Positions 9,322 through 15,345 of a stretch of 28,026 bases of DNA are shown piece after piece. Within the stretch, counting starts at the first letter, position 1. Each line of letters starts with the position of its first letter. The notes under the pieces were generated by a model, which saw only the letters and a program-made list of their open reading frames with translations, did no database searches and was not told the DNA's origin. This stretch comes from JBATTK01 sp049670505 (GTDB taxonomy: Bacteria > Bacteroidota > Bacteroidia > Flavobacteriales > Flavobacteriaceae). A program made the translations under genes and the position numbers. Location: positions 1-28,026 of the forward strand of contig JBATTK010000158.1 of the NCBI GenBank assembly GCA_049670505.1, read 5' to 3'.

Positions 9322-9638
9322 TATTCTTTTGATTTGACTTTTATTTTCTTTGGTGGGGTTTCCGACGGAAACAGACCTTCCTCTTCTACAGTTTGCATAA
9401 TGGTCGATTCCAACTTTAGTCTTTGCACGTCGGAACGAACATCAACAAACTCACTTCTCAATTCCTTTACCTCTTCATTCAATGCCGCCACCTGATGCAC
9501 TTTACGATCGGCACTGTGGGAACTCGCAATCATAACGGTAGCCAAAAAAGAGGCGAAAATGATAAAAAGCCAGTTTTTTGGGGCATCACCGCTCACTAAA
9601 AACTTGCCTTTCAAAATATCCAAAATTCCATTTTTCAT
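9321..9638 (-). CDS. ftsL: FtsL-like division protein
   Basis: Small bitopic membrane protein of 105 aa between rsmH and ftsI, the classic ftsL place. Residues about 22-42 are a membrane helix (NWLFIIFASFLATVMIAS). Residues 45-85 are charged and heptad-like (ALNEEVKELRSEFVDVRS), consistent with the periplasmic coiled coil that pairs with FtsB/DivIC homologues. A short lysine- and proline-rich tail follows. Sequence conservation in FtsL is low, so the call rests on position, size and topology. ATG start; stop overlaps the ftsI GTG by one base. Confidence 0.85.
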   Translation of the reverse strand: MKNGILDILKGKFLVSGDAPKNWLFIIFASFLATVMIASSHSADRKVHQVAALNEEVKELRSEFVDVRSDVQRLKLESTIMQTVEEEGLFPSETPPKKIKVKSKE

Positions 9639-9760
9639 TGATGCTGAATTTATTTCCGTATCCTTTAACTTTTGGTTTTACAAGCTATTCCCAACTCCTA
9701 GGTCCCATTCTCACCGGGACACTTCCCTTCCGCTGATGGAATGGCCTTATTAACTCTAAA
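9639..9760. repeat. ftsL-rsmH spacer with degenerate repeat copy
   Basis: This 122-base gap interrupts an otherwise packed operon. At about 9705-9746 it holds TCTCACCGGGACACTTCCC followed by TTCCGCTGATGGAATGG. The block GACACTTCCC plus a short CC/GG-flanked inverted repeat matches the mraY-murD element (4570-4605) in the opposite orientation relative to the operon. It is degenerate and I see no reading frame or promoter with confidence. Confidence 0.4.
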
Positions 9761-10657
9761 TCATATTCGTTCCGCTATTCGCAACTTGGCACTACGGGCC
9801 CTATTGTTCAGGGCAATTTCTTCTTTTGATGGAACTACCAGCCCTCCTACCTTTTTAAAGGGAAGGTCTACGTTCCCATAAAAATCTTTTTCCGGTTCCC
9901 CTTCAAACCGCCCGGAGCGTATAAACCGTTTTACCAATCGGTCCTCCAAGGAATGGTAACTGATTACACTAAGCCTGCCTCCCGTGTCCATTAAGGAAGG
10001 GGTCTGAAGCAAAAACTCCTTGATTACCTCTATTTCTTGGTTCACCTCAATACGTATAGCTTGGTATATCTGTGCCAAAATCTTGTGCGCCTTATGGTTG
10101 GGCAAGAACCGCCGTAACACATCTTTTAGCTGTTCTGTTCTTTTTATAGGTGCTTCTTCCCTACTTGCAACGATTACTTTTGCCATGGCATTTGCATTGC
10201 GTAGATCACCATATTGGAACAAGACCCTTCTTAAATCATCATAGGAGTAGGTATTGACCACCTCATAGGCCGAAACACTGTTCTTTTTGCTCATACGCAT
10301 ATCCAAATCCGCATCAAAACGGGTAGAAAATCCACGTTCGGCCTCATCAAATTGATATGAGGAAACTCCAAAATCTGCCAAGATTCCGTCCACTTTCCGA
10401 ATGCCATAGAACTTTAAAAATTGCTTAATAAACCTAAAATTCTCATTGATCAACTGAAACCGTTCATCATCGATATTATTTTCCAAAGCATCTTCGTCCT
10501 GATCAAATGCCAATAATCTCCCATCGTTCCCCAGCCGTTTCAATATTTCCCTAGAATGCCCTCCACCTCCAAAGGTTACATCCACGTATACGCCATTTTC
10601 CTTTATAAGAAGTCCATCAACCGACTCCGTCAACAAAACGGGATTATGATAACTCAT
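9761..10657 (-). CDS. rsmH: 16S rRNA (cytosine(1402)-N(4))-methyltransferase RsmH (MraW)
   Basis: SAM-dependent methyltransferase that modifies C1402 in the decoding centre of 16S rRNA. The 298-aa product starts MSYHNPVLLTESVDGL, the conserved family start, with SAM motif VDVTFGGGGHSREIL (about 27-41), DADLDMRM, and the C-terminal SVISYHSLEDRLVKRF. The frame is open for 43 more codons upstream, but these lie inside mraZ and have no family similarity, so the ATG at 10657 is preferred. It overlaps the mraZ end by 14 bases. Confidence 0.96.
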   Translation of the reverse strand: MSYHNPVLLTESVDGLLIKENGVYVDVTFGGGGHSREILKRLGNDGRLLAFDQDEDALENNIDDERFQLINENFRFIKQFLKFYGIRKVDGILADFGVSSYQFDEAERGFSTRFDADLDMRMSKKNSVSAYEVVNTYSYDDLRRVLFQYGDLRNANAMAKVIVASREEAPIKRTEQLKDVLRRFLPNHKAHKILAQIYQAIRIEVNQEIEVIKEFLLQTPSLMDTGGRLSVISYHSLEDRLVKRFIRSGRFEGEPEKDFYGNVDLPFKKVGGLVVPSKEEIALNNRARSAKLRIAERI

Positions 10658-11117
10658 CTTTTTTATCTTCCCCTCCCATGACCTTTTTTGCCAAGCTGGC
10701 AATTTCTTCGGGAGGTGCATCAATATCATCTTCGTATTTATCCTTGTCCCATATTTCCAAATATTTACCCATGGAGGCCAGTACAATATCTTTGGAAATA
10801 CCTACCATGGTCACCAGATTCTTTGGAATTAGCAATCTACCTGTCGCATCTATTTCAACGGGCTTTAAACCGGCCGTAAATTTTCTGATAAAATCCAAAT
10901 TGTCCTTATCGTACCTACTTTTGGTATTCAATTCCTTCATTACCGTATTCCATTCACTCATCGGATATAATTCTAGACAAGTAGCGTACATGGAGCGTTT
11001 GATAAAAAACCCTTCGTTTAGTATAGGAGTAAGCTGATTTTTTAGGGCAACAGGTAACATTACCCTACCTTTGGCATCAGCTTTACAGTTATATACTCCA
11101 ACGAAATAAATTTCCAA
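10644..11117 (-). CDS. mraZ: Transcriptional regulator MraZ
   Basis: DNA-binding protein of the SpoVT/AbrB fold that in other bacteria binds its own promoter and controls dcw transcription. The 157-aa product has the two tandem MraZ motifs: CKADAKGRVMLP (about 11-22) and EIDATGRLLIP (about 89-99), each with the DxxGR core. The start is TTG at 11117: an in-frame stop lies 19 bases upstream and no ATG precedes the conserved first motif. The direct repeats at 11163-11208 are its likely operator. First gene of the cluster. Confidence 0.96.
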   Translation of the reverse strand: MEIYFVGVYNCKADAKGRVMLPVALKNQLTPILNEGFFIKRSMYATCLELYPMSEWNTVMKELNTKSRYDKDNLDFIRKFTAGLKPVEIDATGRLLIPKNLVTMVGISKDIVLASMGKYLEIWDKDKYEDDIDAPPEEIASLAKKVMGGEDKKDELS

Positions 11118-11144
11118 AGTTGGTCCGTTTTTGCTTTAATAACT

Positions 11145-11152
11145 CAAATATA
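11145..11152 (-). promoter_or_regulatory. dcw (mraZ) promoter, -7 element TAnnTTTG
   Basis: On the minus strand the sequence reads TATATTTG, an exact match to the Bacteroidota -7 consensus TAnnTTTG. Transcription would start near 11138, about 20 bases before the TTG start codon. No good TTTG -33 element sits at the expected 19-base spacing; the repeats of the proposed MraZ operator occupy that place. Confidence 0.65.
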
Positions 11153-11162
11153 TAGAAATTAT

Positions 11163-11208
11163 TACCACTTAATACCACAAATTACCACATTGTTGATAAA
11201 TTTTCCAC
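11163..11208 (-). promoter_or_regulatory. Proposed MraZ operator: phased GTGGTA direct repeats
   Basis: On the minus strand GTGGTA occurs at 11168-11163, 11178-11173 and 11188-11183, exactly 10 bases apart, with GTGGAA at 11208-11203, which is two further turns from the third copy. MraZ in E. coli and other bacteria binds three or more TGGG-type direct repeats with 10-base spacing just upstream of mraZ. Position, spacing and the shared TGG core support the call. The block ends 11 bases upstream of the -7 element, so it would overlap RNA polymerase. Confidence 0.75.
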
Positions 11209-11329
11209 TATTTGCATGGTTTTTTGTATGGAAAGCTCAAAAAACTATGCCATCTACGATCGTAGCTATTCCCCTCTTTTTTAAAAAACCCAAGGAATTC
11301 CCGACCTTCTGCGCCACAACAACAATACA

Positions 11330-11358
11330 TTGGTATTATGCGGAAATGCCTATATTTG
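11330..11358 (+). promoter_or_regulatory. Promoter of the hydrolase-engB pair
   Basis: TTG at 11330-11332 and TATATTTG at 11351-11358 are separated by 18 bases, close to the Bacteroidota TTTG-N19-TAnnTTTG consensus. Transcription would begin about 20 bases before the ATG at 11385. Confidence 0.7.
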
Positions 11359-11384
11359 CCAACTGATACCAGAAGCTGTCCTTA

Positions 11385-12149
11385 ATGGAAGAAAAGATTA
11401 TTACTGAAGGAAAATATCGGTATATGGAAGTAGGGGAAGGTGACCCTATTATTATATTACATGGGCTCATGGGAGGACTGAGCAATTTTCAAGGCGTAAT
11501 GGATTATTTTCCAGAAAAAGGGTATAAAGTTTTGGTTCCCGAGCTCCCCATCTATCAAATGCCCGTCCTAAAGACCAACGTAAAGAACTTCGCCAAATTT
11601 TTGGAACGTTTCATTGAGTTCAAAGGATTAAAGGATGTGATTCTACTGGGAAATTCTTTAGGTGGACACATAGGATTGCTACATACCAAACTCTATCCGG
11701 AAATGGTAAGGGCTTTGGTTATTACCGGAAGTTCCGGTCTTTATGAAAGCGCCATGGGCGATGGTTATCCCAAGCGGGGAGATTATGATTTCATTAAAAA
11801 GAAGGCGGAAGATGTTTTTTACGACCCAAAAGTTGCTACCAAAGAAATTGTGGACGAGGTCTTCGCTACGGTAAACGATCGTATGAAACTGGTAAAAACC
11901 TTAGCGATCGCCAAAAGTGCCATACGCCATAATATGTCCAAGGATCTACCGCATATGCATACACCGACCTGTATTATTTGGGGAGAAAACGATAACGTAA
12001 CGCCGCCTAATGTAGCCAAGGAGTTTCATGAGCTATTGCCGGATTCGGAACTTTTTTGGATAAAAAAATGTGGGCATGCACCCATGATGGAACATCCAAA
12101 AGAATTCAATACGGTGCTGGACGCTTGGTTGCAAAAGCGTAATTTCTAA
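11385..12149 (+). CDS. Alpha/beta hydrolase
   Basis: Cytoplasmic alpha/beta-fold hydrolase of 254 aa, no signal peptide. Seen: oxyanion-hole HGLMGG (26-31), nucleophile elbow GNSLGGH with Ser91, acid in WGENDNVTPP (Asp203), and catalytic His231 in CGHAPMMEHP. The order and spacing fit the classic triad of small esterase/C-C hydrolase enzymes; the substrate cannot be told from the sequence. It starts divergently from mraZ and ends 12 bases before engB, so the two are probably one transcript. Confidence 0.85.
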   Translation: MEEKIITEGKYRYMEVGEGDPIIILHGLMGGLSNFQGVMDYFPEKGYKVLVPELPIYQMPVLKTNVKNFAKFLERFIEFKGLKDVILLGNSLGGHIGLLHTKLYPEMVRALVITGSSGLYESAMGDGYPKRGDYDFIKKKAEDVFYDPKVATKEIVDEVFATVNDRMKLVKTLAIAKSAIRHNMSKDLPHMHTPTCIIWGENDNVTPPNVAKEFHELLPDSELFWIKKCGHAPMMEHPKEFNTVLDAWLQKRNF

Positions 12150-12161
12150 AAAAATCTTCCG

Positions 12162-12788
12162 ATGAAAATAAAGTCGGCCGACTTTGTGATAAGCAATTCC
12201 AATGTGGAGAAATGTCCAAAGGAACCTTTGCCCGAATATGCGTTCATAGGTCGCTCCAATGTGGGAAAATCTTCCCTTATCAATATGCTTACCCAACGGA
12301 AAAGCCTGGCCAAAACTTCTGGAAGACCGGGAAAGACTCAACTTATCAATCATTTTAAGATCAATGATAATTGGTTTTTGGTAGATTTACCCGGTTATGG
12401 TTATACCCGTACCTCAAAAAAAGACAAGAAGATTTTTCAAAAGTACATTACCGATTATTTTGAAAAGAGAGTACAATTGGTCAGTGCTTTTGTTTTGGTC
12501 GATATCCGACACGAACCACAGAAAGTAGATTTGGAGTTTATGGAATGGATGGGAGTCCATGGTATTCCTTTCTCCATTGTCTTTACCAAAGCGGATAAAT
12601 TAAAACCCCAGGTGATAGATCAACAAGTAGATGCCTATATTGCCGATTTGCTGTCCGGTGTTTGGGAAGAAGCCCCCAATTATTTTATTACCTCTTCTAC
12701 AAAAACAACGGGGCGCGATGCGCTTCTGGCATATATTGAAGAAATAAATAAGGCCCTTTATAAAGAAGGTAAAAAAGGGCATAGCTGA
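12162..12788 (+). CDS. engB: Ribosome biogenesis GTP-binding protein EngB (YsxC/YihA)
   Basis: Essential TRAFAC GTPase acting in large ribosomal subunit assembly. The 208-aa product has all G motifs: G1 GRSNVGKSSL, G2-region GRPGKTQ, G3 DLPGYG, G4 TKADK and G5-like SSTK. The length and the N-terminal segment SADFVISNSNVEKCPKEPLP are typical. It follows the hydrolase by 12 bases. In other phyla it is often near clpX or lon; here it lies beside the dcw cluster. Confidence 0.95.
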   Translation: MKIKSADFVISNSNVEKCPKEPLPEYAFIGRSNVGKSSLINMLTQRKSLAKTSGRPGKTQLINHFKINDNWFLVDLPGYGYTRTSKKDKKIFQKYITDYFEKRVQLVSAFVLVDIRHEPQKVDLEFMEWMGVHGIPFSIVFTKADKLKPQVIDQQVDAYIADLLSGVWEEAPNYFITSSTKTTGRDALLAYIEEINKALYKEGKKGHS

Positions 12789-12975
12789 AATCGGAAATGA
12801 GAAGTGAGAAGTTAGAAATGAGAAACCAGAAACCAGAAACGGAACTCCCGCCGACCGTCACTGCCTACTGAAGACTATCTTTCCGAAGACCGAGGAAAAA
12901 GGAGAAAAAACGAAAAACCGGAAACAGGAAGTTAATACACCTTATTCCGGACACTGCGACTTAAAACCCTTCGAC
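12789..12975. repeat. Purine-rich simple-sequence repeat tract after engB
   Basis: The first part is a degenerate tandem repeat of short units such as GAGAAGTGAGAAGTTAG and AAACCAGAAACCAG (about 12796-12840). It is followed by CACTGCCTACTG and another AGGAAAAAGG-type purine stretch near 12892-12930. Such GAGAAGTGAGAA / AGAAACCAG / ACTGCCTACTG tracts look like the intergenic simple repeats known from several flavobacterial genomes. No gene is seen in it; it fills the gap between two convergent genes. Confidence 0.55.
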
Positions 12976-13353
12976 TTACAAACTGCGTTCCTGAATTAAT
13001 TGGATCAAATCCTCCGTATTTTCCAGGCTTTTAAATTCTTCCGGCCTTATAAAAACATCCAGACCATTAGAAGAAGAAGCTAAAACTATCGGGAATTCAA
13101 ACTTGTGTCCAAATTTGGATGCATACTGTTTGGAAAACTCGTCCTTGTGCAAAAACTCCATCTTCATCCTACTTTCCTCCCGGAATTTTTTCCATCTTCG
13201 TTTTTCCGCGAATGCACCAAAAGTAATATCGCACAACTTACAATCATAGGTGCCGGGACTAAGAATTTTATGGGCGCTGTCCAACAGGGCATTATGCAAT
13301 CCCGAATCCGCATTATATACGAACAAGAGTTTTTCTGGGTTTTGGTGTTCCAT
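12976..13353 (-). CDS. Conserved hypothetical CxxC protein
   Basis: A 125-aa soluble protein with no signal peptide that I do not assign to a named family. It begins EKLLFVYNADSGLHNALLDS, has TYDCKLCDITFG with a CxxC pair near residues 37-40, then a basic stretch (EKRRWKKF) and a C-terminal half ending QLIQERSL. Similar short proteins occur in relatives, where some databases call them GTPases although no G motif is visible here. The CxxC might bind metal or be redox active; this is inference. It converges on engB and is divergent from the metallo-beta-lactamase gene. Confidence 0.8.
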   Translation of the reverse strand: MEHQNPEKLLFVYNADSGLHNALLDSAHKILSPGTYDCKLCDITFGAFAEKRRWKKFREESRMKMEFLHKDEFSKQYASKFGHKFEFPIVLASSSNGLDVFIRPEEFKSLENTEDLIQLIQERSL

Positions 13354-13376
13354 TTCCGAAAGGTAACTAATTATGA

Positions 13377-13384
13377 TATATTTG
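13377..13384 (+). promoter_or_regulatory. Promoter -7 element for the metallo-beta-lactamase gene
   Basis: TATATTTG matches TAnnTTTG exactly, with about 41 bases to the ATG at 13426. The -33 region has no clear TTTG. Confidence 0.5.
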
Positions 13385-13425
13385 AACAGTATTTAAACTA
13401 GTCCCCAACGATACCACCTAATGAG

Positions 13426-14178
13426 ATGATGCAAAAAATTATTCGCTGTAGCGGCCTATTACTTTTAGTTCTTTTATCTTCCCAATGCAAGTCAAAAAAA
13501 CCGGTGGTAGCTTACGTCTCCGAGAACCTAAAAATTACTGCTGTTTCCGAGAACAGTTTTATACATACCTCATATCTTGTTATTCCCGGCTATGGTACAT
13601 TTCCATCCAACGGCCTGGTCTACCTAAATAATCATGAAGCTGTGATTTTTGATACCCCGATAGATTCCAAAACTTCGTTGGAATTGGTCAAATGGGTGGT
13701 AGAAGTCAAAAAATGTGATGTTACGGCTATAATCATCAACCATTTTCACGACGATTGTCTGGGGGGATTGGATGCCTTCCATACTTTGGGTATTCCCTCA
13801 TTCTCCCATACGGAGACCATTCTATTGGCGGTAAAGGAAGGTACTATCGTTCCCCAAATTGGATTCAAGGATTCCATGGAATTGGACGTAGGGCATGGAA
13901 AAGTAATCAATCGTTTTTTTGGGGCGGCACATACAACGGATAATATCGTCAGCTATATTCCCGATGAAGAACTGCTATTTGGAGGCTGCATGATCAAATC
14001 TATAAATGCCAAAAAAGGTAATTTGGCAGATGCCGATGTAACTGAATGGAGCCATACGGTCTCAAAGATCAAAGCAACCTATCCAGAGCTTAGGATTGTG
14101 GTTCCCGGACATGGGGATCCTGGAGGTAATGAATTATTGGATTATACCATGGCACTCTTTAGTGTTAATAAAAATTAA
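13426..14178 (+). CDS. Subclass B1 metallo-beta-lactamase, putative lipoprotein
   Basis: Predicted periplasmic zinc beta-lactamase (250 aa). All B1 zinc ligands are in place: HFHDD gives His106, His108 and Asp110 (standard His116, His118, Asp120); His169 in GAAHTTDN (His196); Cys188 in LFGGCMIKS (Cys221); His229 in VPGHGDPGG (His263). Lys191, three residues after the cysteine, equals the B1 substrate-binding Lys224, and Asn199 in GNLADADVTEW fits Asn233. The pattern is close to CcrA of Bacteroides. The N-terminus is a hydrophobic leader ending SSQC (Cys21) followed by KSKK, suggesting a lipoprotein, though Gln before Cys is unusual for a lipobox. No mobile element is adjacent, so it seems a resident gene. 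Substrate range is untested. Confidence 0.88.
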   Translation: MMQKIIRCSGLLLLVLLSSQCKSKKPVVAYVSENLKITAVSENSFIHTSYLVIPGYGTFPSNGLVYLNNHEAVIFDTPIDSKTSLELVKWVVEVKKCDVTAIIINHFHDDCLGGLDAFHTLGIPSFSHTETILLAVKEGTIVPQIGFKDSMELDVGHGKVINRFFGAAHTTDNIVSYIPDEELLFGGCMIKSINAKKGNLADADVTEWSHTVSKIKATYPELRIVVPGHGDPGGNELLDYTMALFSVNKN

Positions 14179-14187
14179 ATAATTTTT

Positions 14188-14213
14188 TTAGTTAGTTAAA
14201 CTTACTATATTTG
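14188..14213 (+). promoter_or_regulatory. Operator (site 1) and promoter of the thioredoxin-like gene
   Basis: TTAGTTAAACTTA at 14192-14204 is an imperfect palindrome directly before the -7 element TATATTTG at 14206-14213. The core matches sites 2 (14506-14518) and 3 (15310-15322). A repressor bound here would block RNA polymerase. The MarR protein at 15346 is the likely ligand, by proximity and repetition. Confidence 0.65.
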
Positions 14214-14247
14214 TTTTGGCAATAGTGCTAAACTAAAATATAGAGAT

Positions 14248-14487
14248 ATGAAAAAAGTAACATTTTATCATGCGGGTTGTCCTGTATGTGTAAACGCGGA
14301 ACAAGAATTATTACAAATTGTAGATACTTCCAAAGTAGCGGTAGAGGTAATTCATTTAGGAGAACGCAAGGACTTTATAGCCCGGGCAGAAAACTCCGGG
14401 GTACAATCCGTGCCTGCGTTGGTATTGGATAATGGTAGTGTGCTACACATCAATCACGGCGCTACTATGGCCGAAGTAAAAGGATAA
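14248..14487 (+). CDS. Small thioredoxin-like protein with CPVC motif
   Basis: A 79-aa minimal thioredoxin/glutaredoxin-fold protein, cytoplasmic. It starts KKVTFYHAGCPVCVNAEQEL: a beta strand leading into a Cys11-Pro-Val-Cys14 active site at a helix start. Pro56 in QSVPALVLDNG fits the conserved cis-proline facing the active site. The ending (INHGATMAEVKG) fits the last strand and helix. The CPVC dipeptide differs from thioredoxin CGPC and glutaredoxin CPYC. It lies first in a three-gene cassette with operator site 1 at its promoter, so it is likely repressed by the MarR protein downstream. Confidence 0.82.
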   Translation: MKKVTFYHAGCPVCVNAEQELLQIVDTSKVAVEVIHLGERKDFIARAENSGVQSVPALVLDNGSVLHINHGATMAEVKG

Positions 14488-14496
14488 AAAATTTAA

Positions 14497-14527
14497 CCTA
14501 TAAAGTTAGTTAAACTAACTTTATAGG
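14497..14527. promoter_or_regulatory. 31-bp perfect palindrome, operator site 2
   Basis: Arms CCTATAAAGTTAGTT (14497-14511) and AACTAACTTTATAGG (14513-14527) flank a single central A. The inner core TTAGTTAAACTAA (14506-14518) matches sites 1 and 3. TAACTTTA at 14516-14523 fits TAnnTTTG in seven of eight bases, so the palindrome contains the probable -7 element of the secreted-protein gene. A one-base centre and no T-run after it argue for a protein-binding site rather than a terminator. Confidence 0.75.
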
Positions 14528-14544
14528 ACTAAAACTTAAAAACT

Positions 14545-15291
14545 ATGAAACAACAACAGTTTAAAATTATATTCCTTCTGATGCTATTTGCAAATATGTT
14601 ATCATCTAAAGGTCAGGAAACCAATGAATCCCTGAATTTTAAGGATACGGATAATCTAAAAATCATAAGTAGTGTAGTTGAGCACGATATGGATTTACAA
14701 CAGCTTATTTTTTCCATAACCGTTAAAGGCAAAGCTGGAAAAAGTGTTCCGGAAAAAGTAGGACAATTGGATGGCGCCCCTGTTTTGGGATATGTTTTCC
14801 CTACCAACTTATCCTCAACAGATGTAGGGTTTTCAAAAACGGAAGGTATTGTAGCTTTGGCCCTTACCTCTCATCCGGATTTTGACGACACCCCGTTATG
14901 GGATGAGAATACCAATGCCGTTTACGATGATGATGGTATTATCTGGCATCCGCATTGGGTAGTTCTTGTTGACGACAAAAGAGTAGCGGGAGGTTTGTCC
15001 GTAAAGCAATTCGATACAGAAGACGGGACCGTAAAGTTACCTCCTACCAATCCCGGAATGCCCATGTATATGGATTCACCGGGATTCCCCGTATTCACCA
15101 GCGAGAACTCCATAAAAGTAGTGGTACCCCAATACCGCATGAACCATAAGAACGACTTCAATTTTGACGCTGTTACTGCCTATATGCAGGTAAATACCAC
15201 TCAAGAGGGATTGCCCATGTTGGGCGTATACCAAGTGTATAGTATTGCATCCGAAGATTTGTCCCTACCTTACCAACCTATCAAAAAGTAA
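14545..15291 (+). CDS. Secreted protein of unknown function (DDDG...WHPHW family)
   Basis: A 248-aa exported protein; residues 1-24 form a signal peptide (KIIFLLMLFANMLSSKGQ), probably cleaved after a small residue. The mature part is mostly beta-like. Distinct segments are ALTSHPDFDDTPLWDEN, then an acidic DENTNAVYDDDG that resembles a calcium-binding loop, then IIWHPHWVVLVDDKRVAGGL, where two histidines could bind metal. I do not recognise a named domain. I recall similar HPDFDDTPLWDEN / WH.HWVVL proteins in proteobacteria but cannot verify it. It sits between the CPVC protein and marR and carries operator site 2, so it belongs to the same regulon. Confidence 0.82.
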   Translation: MKQQQFKIIFLLMLFANMLSSKGQETNESLNFKDTDNLKIISSVVEHDMDLQQLIFSITVKGKAGKSVPEKVGQLDGAPVLGYVFPTNLSSTDVGFSKTEGIVALALTSHPDFDDTPLWDENTNAVYDDDGIIWHPHWVVLVDDKRVAGGLSVKQFDTEDGTVKLPPTNPGMPMYMDSPGFPVFTSENSIKVVVPQYRMNHKNDFNFDAVTAYMQVNTTQEGLPMLGVYQVYSIASEDLSLPYQPIKK

Positions 15292-15299
15292 CTTTTACA

Positions 15300-15341
15300 C
15301 CCCAAATAGTTAGGTAAGCTAATTATTTGGGGTTATTTTTG
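15300..15341 (+). promoter_or_regulatory. Operator site 3 with overlapping hairpin and marR promoter
   Basis: Arms CCCCAAATAGTTAG (15300-15313) and CTAATTATTTGGGG (15319-15332) form an inverted repeat with one mismatch around GTAAG; the core TTAGGTAAGCTAA is at 15310-15322. It is followed by TTATTTTTGG, so the RNA could be a terminator for the upstream gene. TATTTTTG at 15334-15341 fits TAnnTTTG exactly, only four bases before the marR ATG, suggesting a nearly leaderless marR message. Operator, terminator and promoter thus seem to share one 42-base block. Confidence 0.6.
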
Positions 15342-15345
15342 GTAT

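Noticed and set aside
10658..10786. Longer rsmH start, 43 codons upstream
   Set aside because: The added part is inside mraZ and does not resemble RsmH; the conserved start MSYHNPVLL begins at 10657.
13426..14178. Metallo-beta-lactamase fold gene read as a glyoxalase II or RNase Z-like hydrolase
   Set aside because: Those families keep an HxHxDH motif; here it is HFHDDC with the B1-only cysteine ligand and GGC...K motif.
14497..14527. Palindrome read as a Rho-independent terminator of the thioredoxin-like gene
   Set aside because: Only one base separates the arms, the stem is AT-rich and no T-run follows; the shared core with two other promoter sites fits an operator better.
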